A stretch of DNA of 47,955 bases from Ga0077527 sp021300125 (lineage in GTDB: Bacteria; Pseudomonadota; Gammaproteobacteria; Burkholderiales; SG8-41): NCBI GenBank assembly GCA_046339595.1, contig JBKDUF010000142.1, forward strand, positions 1 through 47,955, read 5' to 3'. Made by a program: the position numbers and the translations under genes. The first letter of the stretch is position 1. Every line of letters begins with the position of its first letter. Positions 33,843-41,974 of the stretch are shown here, piece after piece. The notes below the pieces were generated by a model. The model ran no database searches and was not told the DNA's origin. It saw only the letters and a list, made by a program, of their open reading frames with translations.

Positions 33843-35488
33843 CCGTATTCCTTCCCTGCCTCGCACAAGCCCAGACCGCGCCCGACGCCGGCCGGCTACT
33901 GCAAGAACAACCCAAACCCCCGGTCCCGCAAGCGCCGGCGCGCAAGCCCCCGGCTGCCGAGCAACCTGCTGCGCCGGCCGGCGACGCCGGTCCGCGCATA
34001 CTCGTCAATGGTGTACGCATCAGCGGCGCCACCCTGATTCCTGAAGCCGAACTCGCCGCGCAGCTCAAGGGCATCATCGGTCGCGAACTCAGTTTCTCGC
34101 AACTGCGCGCTGCAAGCCTGCTGCTGATCGGTTATTACGCCGAACGCGGTTACCTCGCGCGCGTGATTCTGCCGGAGCAGGAGATCAAGGGCGGCGTGGT
34201 CGAATTCCGTGTCGTCGAAGGCATCCGCGGCAACGTGAATGTCAAGCGCGAGGGTGAGCGCATTGATGCGGCCCGTGTGCAGGCCTTCATCGAAAACCGC
34301 CTGCCTGCCGGTGCGCCGATGAGCATCGAGGCACTGGGCGAGGCGCTCAACATCCTGAACGATCAGCCCGGCGCCGAAGTCAACGTCACACTCTCTCCCG
34401 GCAAAGACCCCCGGGTGAGCGATCTGAACGTCAACGCCGAAGACACGCCACTGACCAGCCTTAGCCTTGCCGTCAACAACCATGCTTCGCGTGGCAGCGG
34501 TGTCTGGCAGACCACCGGCATTCTCAGCCTCAACAATCCGACCGGCCGTTTTGATTCGGCAACCTTCCTGCTCAATGTCAGCGAAGGCAGCCACTTTGGC
34601 CGCGCCGACTACAGCCTCGCGTTGGGCAACAGCGGGCTGCGCCTCGGGGTCAACGCGTCCTACCTCGAATACCGGCTGGTGCAGCAGAGCTTCAGTGCGC
34701 TGTCCTCCAAGGGTAACGCCGAGACTTATGGCGTCAATGCGAGTTATCCGCTGGTCCGGCTCGCCGCGCGCACCATCAACCTCACCGCCAATGCCGACCA
34801 CAAGCGCCTGGTCGATGAAACCGTCGCCGGCGAAACCGGCAACCGCTTGGTGCGGGTGGCGAGCGTGGGGGTGAACGGCTTTGAGGTGCTGCCGTCGCTG
34901 TCGCTGGTGATGAGTTATGGCCTGAATTTCACCAGCGGCGACAGCGACCAGCGGAATGCCGGCGCGCTCGCCGCCGACCAGGCTGGCCGCCGCACCCAGG
35001 GCGGTTTCAGCAAATGGAGCTACAACCTCGGCGCTTTCTACAACGTAGCGCAGAACTGGACGCTGAATGCCGCGATGCGCGGTCAGCTCGCCAACGACAA
35101 CCTCGACTCCTCCGAGCGCTTCGGTCTGGGCGGCATCAACGGTGTGCGGGCCTATCCCACCGGCGAAGCCTTTGGCGACGAAGGCTGGTTGCTCAACCTC
35201 AATTTGCAGCGTCGCCTGAGTGATCAACTGAGCGCCACCGCTTTTCTCGACAGCGGCCAGATCACCGTCAACCATACCCTGCCGCCGGGTGGCACCGTCA
35301 CCCCCAACCGCTACACACTTTCCGGTGGCGGTGTTGCGTTGAACTGGCAGGTGCGTGACAACACCAGCCTCGGCCTGACCCTGGCTGCGCCCATCGGCAA
35401 CAACCCCGGGCGCGATGCCAACGGCAGAAATAGTGACGGCCGCAAAAACAATCCGCGGCTTTGGGCCAGCCTCGCGCTGCGGTTTTAA
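33791..35488 (+). CDS. Two-partner secretion outer-membrane transporter (FhaC/ShlB type)
   Basis: 565 residues from TTG 33791, preceded by AGGGGG six bases upstream. Signal peptide about residues 1-28 (ICGLLTVFLPCLAQAQ). A proline-rich linker (40-65) is followed by two POTRA domains, about 69-145 (LVNGVRISGATLIPEAELAA) and 146-222. Residues 223-565 form a beta-barrel ending in a C-terminal phenylalanine. The L6-loop signature GLGGINGVRAYPTGEAFGDE (446-465) is diagnostic of TpsB/Omp85 proteins. It secretes the TpsA exoprotein encoded 85 bases downstream. A G tract lies about 90 bases upstream. Confidence 0.94.
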   Translation: MQRRFDVPVHAVICGLLTVFLPCLAQAQTAPDAGRLLQEQPKPPVPQAPARKPPAAEQPAAPAGDAGPRILVNGVRISGATLIPEAELAAQLKGIIGRELSFSQLRAASLLLIGYYAERGYLARVILPEQEIKGGVVEFRVVEGIRGNVNVKREGERIDAARVQAFIENRLPAGAPMSIEALGEALNILNDQPGAEVNVTLSPGKDPRVSDLNVNAEDTPLTSLSLAVNNHASRGSGVWQTTGILSLNNPTGRFDSATFLLNVSEGSHFGRADYSLALGNSGLRLGVNASYLEYRLVQQSFSALSSKGNAETYGVNASYPLVRLAARTINLTANADHKRLVDETVAGETGNRLVRVASVGVNGFEVLPSLSLVMSYGLNFTSGDSDQRNAGALAADQAGRRTQGGFSKWSYNLGAFYNVAQNWTLNAAMRGQLANDNLDSSERFGLGGINGVRAYPTGEAFGDEGWLLNLNLQRRLSDQLSATAFLDSGQITVNHTLPPGGTVTPNRYTLSGGGVALNWQVRDNTSLGLTLAAPIGNNPGRDANGRNSDGRKNNPRLWASLALRF

Positions 35489-35573
35489 CCCGTGATTGCT
35501 GATTCAGTTTTTAGTCGCTCAATCGTTACCCTCCACCTGCCAAAAACAGGCTTTTTTTACAGAGGCGCTGCAC

Positions 35574-38500
35574 ATGAATAAAACCTACCGCCTGATCTGG
35601 AGCGAACATCAACAGGCCTGGGTTGTGACCCACGAACATGTGCGCAGCCGGGGCAAGCGCAGCAGCGGCCGCGTCGGCGGCGCCCGCTTCAGCGCTTTGA
35701 TCAGCGGTGCCTTGCTCGCCACCGGCCTCAACGCCGCACCTCCGGCACCACCGGTCAATGCCCTGCCCACCGGTGGCCAGGTGATCGCCGGCCAGGCCGC
35801 GATCAACCAGGCAGGTAACCAACTCAACATCCAGCAAGCCACCCAAAAAGCCATCCTCAACTGGCAGAGCTTCAATATCGGCGCCCAGGCTGCCGTCAAC
35901 TTCCAGCAACCCAATGCCAGCGCCGTTGCCCTGAATCGCGTCACCGGCCCCGATCCCTCCGCCATCTACGGCCGCTTGAGCGCCAACGGCCAGGTGTTCC
36001 TGGTCAACCCCAACGGTGTGCTGTTTGCCCCGGGCGCCCAGGTCGATGTCGCCGGCCTGGTCGCCAGCACGATGAACATCCGCAACGATGACTTTCTCTC
36101 GGGCAACTACCGCTTCACCCGCGATGGCAGCACCGCTGGCGTGACCAACCAGGGCAGTATTGCCGCGCAATACGTTGCCTTGCTTGCACCCGAAGTGCGC
36201 AACGAGGGGATCATCACCGCGCGCATGGGCACCGCCGCACTGGCTGCCGGTGACGCCGTCACACTCCACATCGCCGGCCACAACCAGATCAGCATCCAGG
36301 TCGACAAGGCCGCGATCAACACCCTGGTCGAGAACCGCCACCTGATCCAGGTTGATGGTGGCACCGTGATCATGAGCGCGCAGTCGGCGCGCGAGTTGCT
36401 CGGCCGTGCGCTCAACAGTGGCAGCATCGAAGCTAACGGCATCACCACCGACGGCGGTGTGGTCCGCCTCACCGCGAGCCACAACATCAACCACAGCGGC
36501 AGCATCAGTGCCAACGCCGGCACCAACGGCCGCGGCGGCGAAGTCATTGTCATCGCCGATCTCGCCAACCCGTCGAGCCGCACCGACGTATCCGGCAGCA
36601 TCAGCGCCCGTGGCGGCAGCCAGTCCGGCAACGGCGGCTTCATTGAAACCAGCGCCAACCGGCTCAGGATCGCCGACAGCGCAGTGATCGACACCCGCGC
36701 GCCCTTTGGCGTCACCGGCCAGTGGTTGCTGGATCCCTATGACTTCACCATCGCCGCCGCCAACGGCGACATCACTGGTAGCGCGCTCGGCACCGCGCTG
36801 GCCTCGAACAACGTCACCATCCAGACCCTCGATGCCAGCGTGTCCTGCACCAACGCCACCTGCGGCACCGGCAGCAGCAGCGGCAACGGCGATATCTTCG
36901 TCAACGACAGCGTGACCTGGTCCAGCGACAAGAAACTCACGCTCTCCGCCTGGCGCAACGTACACATCAATGCGCCGATCAACGTCAACGGCGCGGGCGG
37001 CGGCCTCGCGCTGGAGTTTGCCCAGGCCGGCGACATGTTTTCCTTCCTGCCGGGCATTTACACAGTAAGTGCACCGGTCAACCTGGCTACCGGCACCACC
37101 TTCACCACCAAGGCAGCGACCGATGGTCCGGTGATCAATTACACCGTCATCCGTGACGCCACTGCGCTCGCTGCGATCTCCAGCGGCCTGGCCGGCAACT
37201 ACGTGCTCGGCACCGACATCACCGCCCCCGTCACTTCGTGGACGCCGATTGGCAACACCGCCACGCCGTTCATGGGTATTTTTGATGGCCTCGGCCACAA
37301 GGTCACCGGCCTGCAGCACACCAATGCCGGCGCCGATGTCGATGTCGGCCTCTTTGGCAACGTTGGCGCCGCCGGGCTGATCCAGAACGTCGGCGTCACC
37401 AACGTCAACATCGCCGGCTCGCAGAACGTTGGCGCACTCGCCGGCTTCAACAACGGCTTCATCGTTAACAGCTATGCAACCGGAACGGTGCAGGGTACCG
37501 GTACCGGCGACGTCGGTCGCATCGGCGGCCTGGTCGGCTTCAGTCCGGGCCCGATTCAGAGCAGCTACGCCAACGTCACCGTCACCGCAACCAGCGGCAA
37601 CCAGACGAATGACCCGTTAATGATGGAAAACCCCCTGTCCACTGGCCGGGGCGGTATTGGTGGCCTTGCCGGTGTGGTCGGTGCTGCGGTAGGCGACAGT
37701 TATGCCCGCGGCAACGTCACCGGCATCAACGCCGTGGGCGGGCTGGTCGGCTTCTCGGGTGCTTCGATTTCCAGCAGCTATTCCACTGGCGCAGTCTCTG
37801 GCACTACCAATGCCCATGGCCTGGTTGGCCAGGTATTTGACCCGATGGCTTTCACCCCTTTCATCTTTAACAGCTTCTGGGACACCACCACCAGCGGCCA
37901 GATCACTGGCGGCGGTGGCGCGGCTGACCTCATCACCGGGCTTGCCACCGCCCAGATGCAAACCAAGTCCACCTTCGACTCCTCCGGCGCGGGCTGGGAC
38001 ACCAACGTGGCTTGGGAACTGCGCAACGGCCAGTACCCGCTGCTGAAACAAATGCTGCAGCCGGTTTACGTCATCGCTGACAATAAGACCGCCAGCTTCA
38101 CCAACACCGCCTTCACCGCCTTCACCAGCACCACCGGCCCCACCGGCACGCCCGGCGGCGCGACCACCGGCACGGTGACCTTCACACCGTCAACGGCCAA
38201 TCCGACCAATGCCGGCACCTATACCGTGACCCCGGGCGGCGTGAGTGTCGCTGCGGCCGGCGCGGGAGACCAGCACGGCTACCGCGTCGAGTTCGTCAAC
38301 GGCACGCTGACCATCACACCGGCCGTGCTGACCACCACCATCACCGGCAGCCTGGTGGGCTCGGTAAGCAAGGTGTACGACGGCAGCAGCACCATCACCG
38401 GCCTCACCAACGCCAACTTCAGCCTGAGCGGCTGGCAGGGCAGCGATGGCGCCACCGTCACCAAGACCACCGGCACCATCACCGACGGCCCCAACGCCAG

Positions 38501-41500
38501 CGCCTCCACCACGCGTCCGGTCACGGTGACGCTGGCCCTGAGTGATTACGTCGCTACTGGCAGCACCAATTTCAGCAACTACACACTGCCCACCAGCGTC
38601 TCGGGCAATATCGGCCAGATCTCTCCGAAGACCGTGACGTTATCGGCCACCAAGACGTACGACGGAAGTACCACGCTGACCGGCGGCCAGGTCACCATTA
38701 CCACGGGTGTCGCCGGAGAAGCCCTGACCTACAGCGGCGCCACGGCCAACAGCAAGAACGTGGTGGACAACGCCACCAATTTCATCAGCGCCATCACCCT
38801 GCTGGACGGTACCGGTGGCCTGGCCAGCAATTATCAGAAGCCGGTGTTGAATGCGGCCAATGCTCCGGTCACCATCAACAAGGCCAACCTGGTGCTGAGC
38901 GGCACGCGGGTGTATGACGCCACCACCACCGTGGCCGGCAGCGTGCTGACCGCCACGGGTGTCAATGGCGAGACCTTCTCAGTGACTGGTGCCGGAGCGG
39001 TTGCCTCTAAAAATGTTCAGGTCGGTGGCGGCGGGGCGGTGATTGCCCAGCCCCTGGCTGGGCTGGGCAACCTCGCGCTGGACAGTAGCGGCAACGGCGG
39101 TCTGACCGACAACTACAACCCGATCACTATCACCGGCAGTTCGGTCACCATCACCAGGAAAACCCTGGATGTTGCGGTGCCACCTGCACCGTCCTCGGCA
39201 AACACAGTACCCAATCCCCCGAACGGTACCCTGTTCAAGGCGTTTAATGGCGACTCAGTGGCACCGGTCGGTAGTCTTACATTAAAAACAGCGGTCACGC
39301 CCGGGACGGTCGCGGCCGGCGCGCCCTACACCGGCGATACGGTTTCCCTGAACACGAGCGGCGCCAACGGCCAGTTCCGCAACGCAAGCAATGTAGCCAC
39401 GGCCAATAGCGATGCCACCACGGTCGCCATCAGCGGCCTCGCGTTGGACGGGGCCGACAGGGTCAATTACCAGCTGCCGCCCAGCCCAACGGTGCCCGGC
39501 GAGATCGTGGTGCAAATAGTCGACAATAACAGCACCATCAGCGGGCAGGCTGTCGCTTCCATCGGCCAGATCACCGGCGGGCGCGGCGGGGTCAATATCA
39601 GTACCAGTGGCAACATCACCACTTTCCTGCAAACCTCGAACAACCTGCTGCTCGACTGGAACGGTTTCGGCATTCCCGCCGGACACACTGCCGACTTCGT
39701 GCAGCCCAGTGCCAGCGCGGTTGCGGTCAACCGCGTATTGAGCGGCGACGCAAGCAGTCTGCTTGGCACGCTCAAATCCAACGGCATTGTGTTCCTGATC
39801 AATCCTGCGGGCATCACCTTCGGGCCCACGGCCAGCATCAATGTCGGCGGTCTGGTCGCCTCGGCGATGAACATCACCGGGCTGACCGCCACCCCGGGCG
39901 CCTGGGACTGGACAGCCGCACAAGTCGTGTTCGATGCCACCCGCCTCGTCTTTGAGGGGACGGCGGGCAACATCAGCCTCGGTGGCACCCTCAACCCGCA
40001 AACCGGCAGCTTCTGGGGCTTTTACGGCGACACCGTCACCGTCAGCAACCCGCTCGGCAAGACCGGCGGCACCGCCACTGCCAGCGCCAGCGAGTCCTGG
40101 AAAAACCCCAACACCCTGACTCTCTCGGCCCGGGGCAACGTCAACCTCGATGCGGCGGTCAACGTCCCGGGCATTGGCCGGCTGATGCTCGAAACCGGGC
40201 AGGGCAGCACCGATGGTGGCAGCAATGACTACGTGGTCAACGCCGCGCCCACCCTGGCCGGCACCGATCTCTTCGCCACCCGCCAGGGCCGCACGGGCAG
40301 CCTTGTCGAATACAACGTGATCAGTGATCTGGCGGAACTGCGCACGATGAGTGGCAACGTCGCGCTCGGCAACCACATCGACGCCAGCGCCACCCAGACT
40401 TCCGGGCAGGAGTTTGTTGCGCGCGACACGGACACCTTCGCCGGCCTCAAGCATGAAATCCGCGATCTCAAGGGCAACGGCATCATCGGCACCGCGAACG
40501 GTGCCGTACGCGATACCGGTGCGGTGAATGTCAATATCAGTCGCTCGGGCGATAACGTCGGCGGACTCGTGGGTGAAGCTTATGGCGCGATCATCAACAG
40601 CTACGCCAGCGGCGCGGTCAGTGGCGTCAATTACGTGGGCGGACTGGTGGGTTATGCGGGCAACTCAATCAGCTACAGCTACGCCAGCGGCACGGTCACT
40701 GGCTCGGGCTCTCGCGTGGGCGGACTGGCGGGTCGAGCGGATGTGATCAGCAACAGCCACGCCAGCGGCGCGGTCAGTGGCTCGGGCAGCTTCACCTTTT
40801 ACGTGGGCGGACTGGTGGGTTATGCGAATGGCTCGATTAACATCAGCTACGCAAGCGGCACGGTCACTGGCTCGGGCGATTACGTAGGCGGACTGGTGGG
40901 TTCTACGAATTCGTCTACCTTGATCAGCAACAGCTACGCCAGCGGCGCGGTCAGTGGTTCTGGTAATTCCGTAGGCGGACTGGTGGGTCGAGCGTTTAAC
41001 GCGATCAGCAACAGCTACGCTAGCGGCACGGTCACTGGCTCGGGCAGCTTCACCCGTTACGTGGGCGGACTGGTGGGTGAAGCGAGAGGCCCGATCAGTA
41101 ACAGCTACGCCAGCGGCGCGGTCAGTGGAGCGGGGTCAGTTGGTGGACTGTTGGGTACTGGTACTGCGTCTGCCTCGATTAGCAACAGCTACGCCACCGG
41201 CACGGTCACTGGCTCGCTCAATGACGTCGGCGGACTGGTGGGTTATACGTTGGGTGCGATCAGCAACAGCTATGCCACCGGTACGGTCACTGGCTCGGGC
41301 GCTTACGTGGGCGGACTGGCGGGTCAAGCGTATTTGATCAGCAACAGCTACGCTAGCGGCACGGTCACTAGCTCGGGCATTTACGTGGGCGGACTGGCGG
41401 GTTATGCGGCATTGTCGATTAGCAACAGCTACATCTTCAGCAACCTGACCGCACCCTTCAGCGCCAGCAGTTACGCCGGGTTTGATTTCACCAATGTCTG

Positions 41501-41879
41501 GGGTATCGACGAAGGCATCAGCGCGCCCTTCCTGCGCAACCTGCCGCGGCCGGCCAATCTGAAGGTCAACACCAGCACCGTCGATAACATCATCACCGCC
41601 GTGCTGAGCCAGTTGACCAGCCAAACCTCGGGCAATAGTGGTTTCAATGAGAAGCTCCGAAGCGCGGTAACGCAGATTGTCGCGACCACCAGTTCCACCG
41701 AAACACAAAGCGTGCGGGACAAGTTCGCGAGTTTCCTGAAAGGCGCTGATCTGAACCTTTCGGATAGTGAGACTCAAGCGTTGCTGGATTCCTTTGTCAA
41801 CAAGTTTGCGGTGCCAATCAGAGGAACTTCCCTTACTGGGATGAATATTCGAATTAGTTATCAGACGCCAGCACAGTAG
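35574..41879 (+). CDS. TpsA exoprotein with two secretion-domain modules and GLUG repeats
   Basis: 2101 residues from ATG 35574 (GAGG 8 bases upstream); the frame is open to 35496. The N-terminus MNKTYRLIWSEHQQAWVVTH is an extended signal peptide region (ESPR), with cleavage expected near LNAAPPA. Order of domains: TPS secretion domain 1 (about 65-240, NPNG at 145-148); beta-helix (to about 590); GLUG repeats (590-760); an MBG-like segment (830-915); three YDG-like segments beginning KVYDGSSTITG, KTYDGSTTLTGG and RVYDATTTVAGS (920-1200); TPS-like domain 2 (1320-1480, NPAG near 1410); beta-helix 2; eleven GLUG repeats (1654-1956); and a C-terminal tail without known toxin or anchor. It is probably a surface or released adhesin exported by the adjacent TpsB. 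Confidence 0.9.
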   Translation: MNKTYRLIWSEHQQAWVVTHEHVRSRGKRSSGRVGGARFSALISGALLATGLNAAPPAPPVNALPTGGQVIAGQAAINQAGNQLNIQQATQKAILNWQSFNIGAQAAVNFQQPNASAVALNRVTGPDPSAIYGRLSANGQVFLVNPNGVLFAPGAQVDVAGLVASTMNIRNDDFLSGNYRFTRDGSTAGVTNQGSIAAQYVALLAPEVRNEGIITARMGTAALAAGDAVTLHIAGHNQISIQVDKAAINTLVENRHLIQVDGGTVIMSAQSARELLGRALNSGSIEANGITTDGGVVRLTASHNINHSGSISANAGTNGRGGEVIVIADLANPSSRTDVSGSISARGGSQSGNGGFIETSANRLRIADSAVIDTRAPFGVTGQWLLDPYDFTIAAANGDITGSALGTALASNNVTIQTLDASVSCTNATCGTGSSSGNGDIFVNDSVTWSSDKKLTLSAWRNVHINAPINVNGAGGGLALEFAQAGDMFSFLPGIYTVSAPVNLATGTTFTTKAATDGPVINYTVIRDATALAAISSGLAGNYVLGTDITAPVTSWTPIGNTATPFMGIFDGLGHKVTGLQHTNAGADVDVGLFGNVGAAGLIQNVGVTNVNIAGSQNVGALAGFNNGFIVNSYATGTVQGTGTGDVGRIGGLVGFSPGPIQSSYANVTVTATSGNQTNDPLMMENPLSTGRGGIGGLAGVVGAAVGDSYARGNVTGINAVGGLVGFSGASISSSYSTGAVSGTTNAHGLVGQVFDPMAFTPFIFNSFWDTTTSGQITGGGGAADLITGLATAQMQTKSTFDSSGAGWDTNVAWELRNGQYPLLKQMLQPVYVIADNKTASFTNTAFTAFTSTTGPTGTPGGATTGTVTFTPSTANPTNAGTYTVTPGGVSVAAAGAGDQHGYRVEFVNGTLTITPAVLTTTITGSLVGSVSKVYDGSSTITGLTNANFSLSGWQGSDGATVTKTTGTITDGPNASASTTRPVTVTLALSDYVATGSTNFSNYTLPTSVSGNIGQISPKTVTLSATKTYDGSTTLTGGQVTITTGVAGEALTYSGATANSKNVVDNATNFISAITLLDGTGGLASNYQKPVLNAANAPVTINKANLVLSGTRVYDATTTVAGSVLTATGVNGETFSVTGAGAVASKNVQVGGGGAVIAQPLAGLGNLALDSSGNGGLTDNYNPITITGSSVTITRKTLDVAVPPAPSSANTVPNPPNGTLFKAFNGDSVAPVGSLTLKTAVTPGTVAAGAPYTGDTVSLNTSGANGQFRNASNVATANSDATTVAISGLALDGADRVNYQLPPSPTVPGEIVVQIVDNNSTISGQAVASIGQITGGRGGVNISTSGNITTFLQTSNNLLLDWNGFGIPAGHTADFVQPSASAVAVNRVLSGDASSLLGTLKSNGIVFLINPAGITFGPTASINVGGLVASAMNITGLTATPGAWDWTAAQVVFDATRLVFEGTAGNISLGGTLNPQTGSFWGFYGDTVTVSNPLGKTGGTATASASESWKNPNTLTLSARGNVNLDAAVNVPGIGRLMLETGQGSTDGGSNDYVVNAAPTLAGTDLFATRQGRTGSLVEYNVISDLAELRTMSGNVALGNHIDASATQTSGQEFVARDTDTFAGLKHEIRDLKGNGIIGTANGAVRDTGAVNVNISRSGDNVGGLVGEAYGAIINSYASGAVSGVNYVGGLVGYAGNSISYSYASGTVTGSGSRVGGLAGRADVISNSHASGAVSGSGSFTFYVGGLVGYANGSINISYASGTVTGSGDYVGGLVGSTNSSTLISNSYASGAVSGSGNSVGGLVGRAFNAISNSYASGTVTGSGSFTRYVGGLVGEARGPISNSYASGAVSGAGSVGGLLGTGTASASISNSYATGTVTGSLNDVGGLVGYTLGAISNSYATGTVTGSGAYVGGLAGQAYLISNSYASGTVTSSGIYVGGLAGYAALSISNSYIFSNLTAPFSASSYAGFDFTNVWGIDEGISAPFLRNLPRPANLKVNTSTVDNIITAVLSQLTSQTSGNSGFNEKLRSAVTQIVATTSSTETQSVRDKFASFLKGADLNLSDSETQALLDSFVNKFAVPIRGTSLTGMNIRISYQTPAQ
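37345..37850 (+). repeat. First GLUG repeat cluster in tpsA
   Basis: In-frame repeats coding for VGxLxGF-type turns and NSYATGTV strands: QNVGALAGFNNG, IGGLVGFSPGP, IGGLAGVVGA and VGGLVGFSGAS. They are more diverged than the second cluster. Confidence 0.7.
40535..41440 (+). repeat. Second GLUG repeat cluster in tpsA, 11 near-identical units
   Basis: Eleven units containing GTGGGCGGACTGGTGGGT or close variants start at 40557, 40635, 40716, 40803, 40884, 40971, 41061, 41139, 41226, 41307 and 41385. Spacings are 78, 81, 87, 81, 87, 90, 78, 87, 81 and 78 bases, all multiples of three. They code for VGGLVGxA then ISNSYASGTVTGSG. DNA identity is high enough for copy-number change by recombination. 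Confidence 0.9.
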
Positions 41880-41925
41880 GAGTAAATAGGGTCAAGGAAT
41901 TGGGGGGGGCTGACACCATAATCCT

Positions 41926-41966
41926 GTGACGTTGGTCGATGGGGCTTTGTGTGCTACCGACGTCGC
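41926..41966. other. Imperfect inverted repeat between convergent genes
   Basis: GTGACGTTGGT at 41926-41936 pairs with ACCGACGTCGC at 41956-41966 (11 pairs, two of them G-U), with a 19-base loop. It lies between the stops of tpsA and the glycosyltransferase gene. No T-run follows on either strand, so it is not a standard terminator. Confidence 0.4.
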
Positions 41967-41974
41967 AAAGTGGC

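Noticed and set aside
35526..37319. A 597-codon minus-strand frame opposite the start of tpsA
   Set aside because: The plus strand encodes an unmistakable ESPR/TPS domain; the minus product is a valine/glycine/aspartate-rich shadow.
40535..41440. CRISPR-like regular repeats
   Set aside because: Repeats are in frame, vary in length by multiples of three, and code for GLUG motifs. Spacers are not unique and no cas genes are nearby.
39541..41879. A second, separate tpsA gene that begins at the internal TPS domain
   Set aside because: The frame is continuous with the upstream part, and no ESPR, signal peptide or ribosome site is seen near 39500. A fused protein is the simpler reading.
41450..41879. 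Contact-dependent inhibition toxin (CdiA-like C-terminus)
   Set aside because: No VENN-type junction, no recognisable toxin domain, and no small immunity gene follows; the next gene is convergent.
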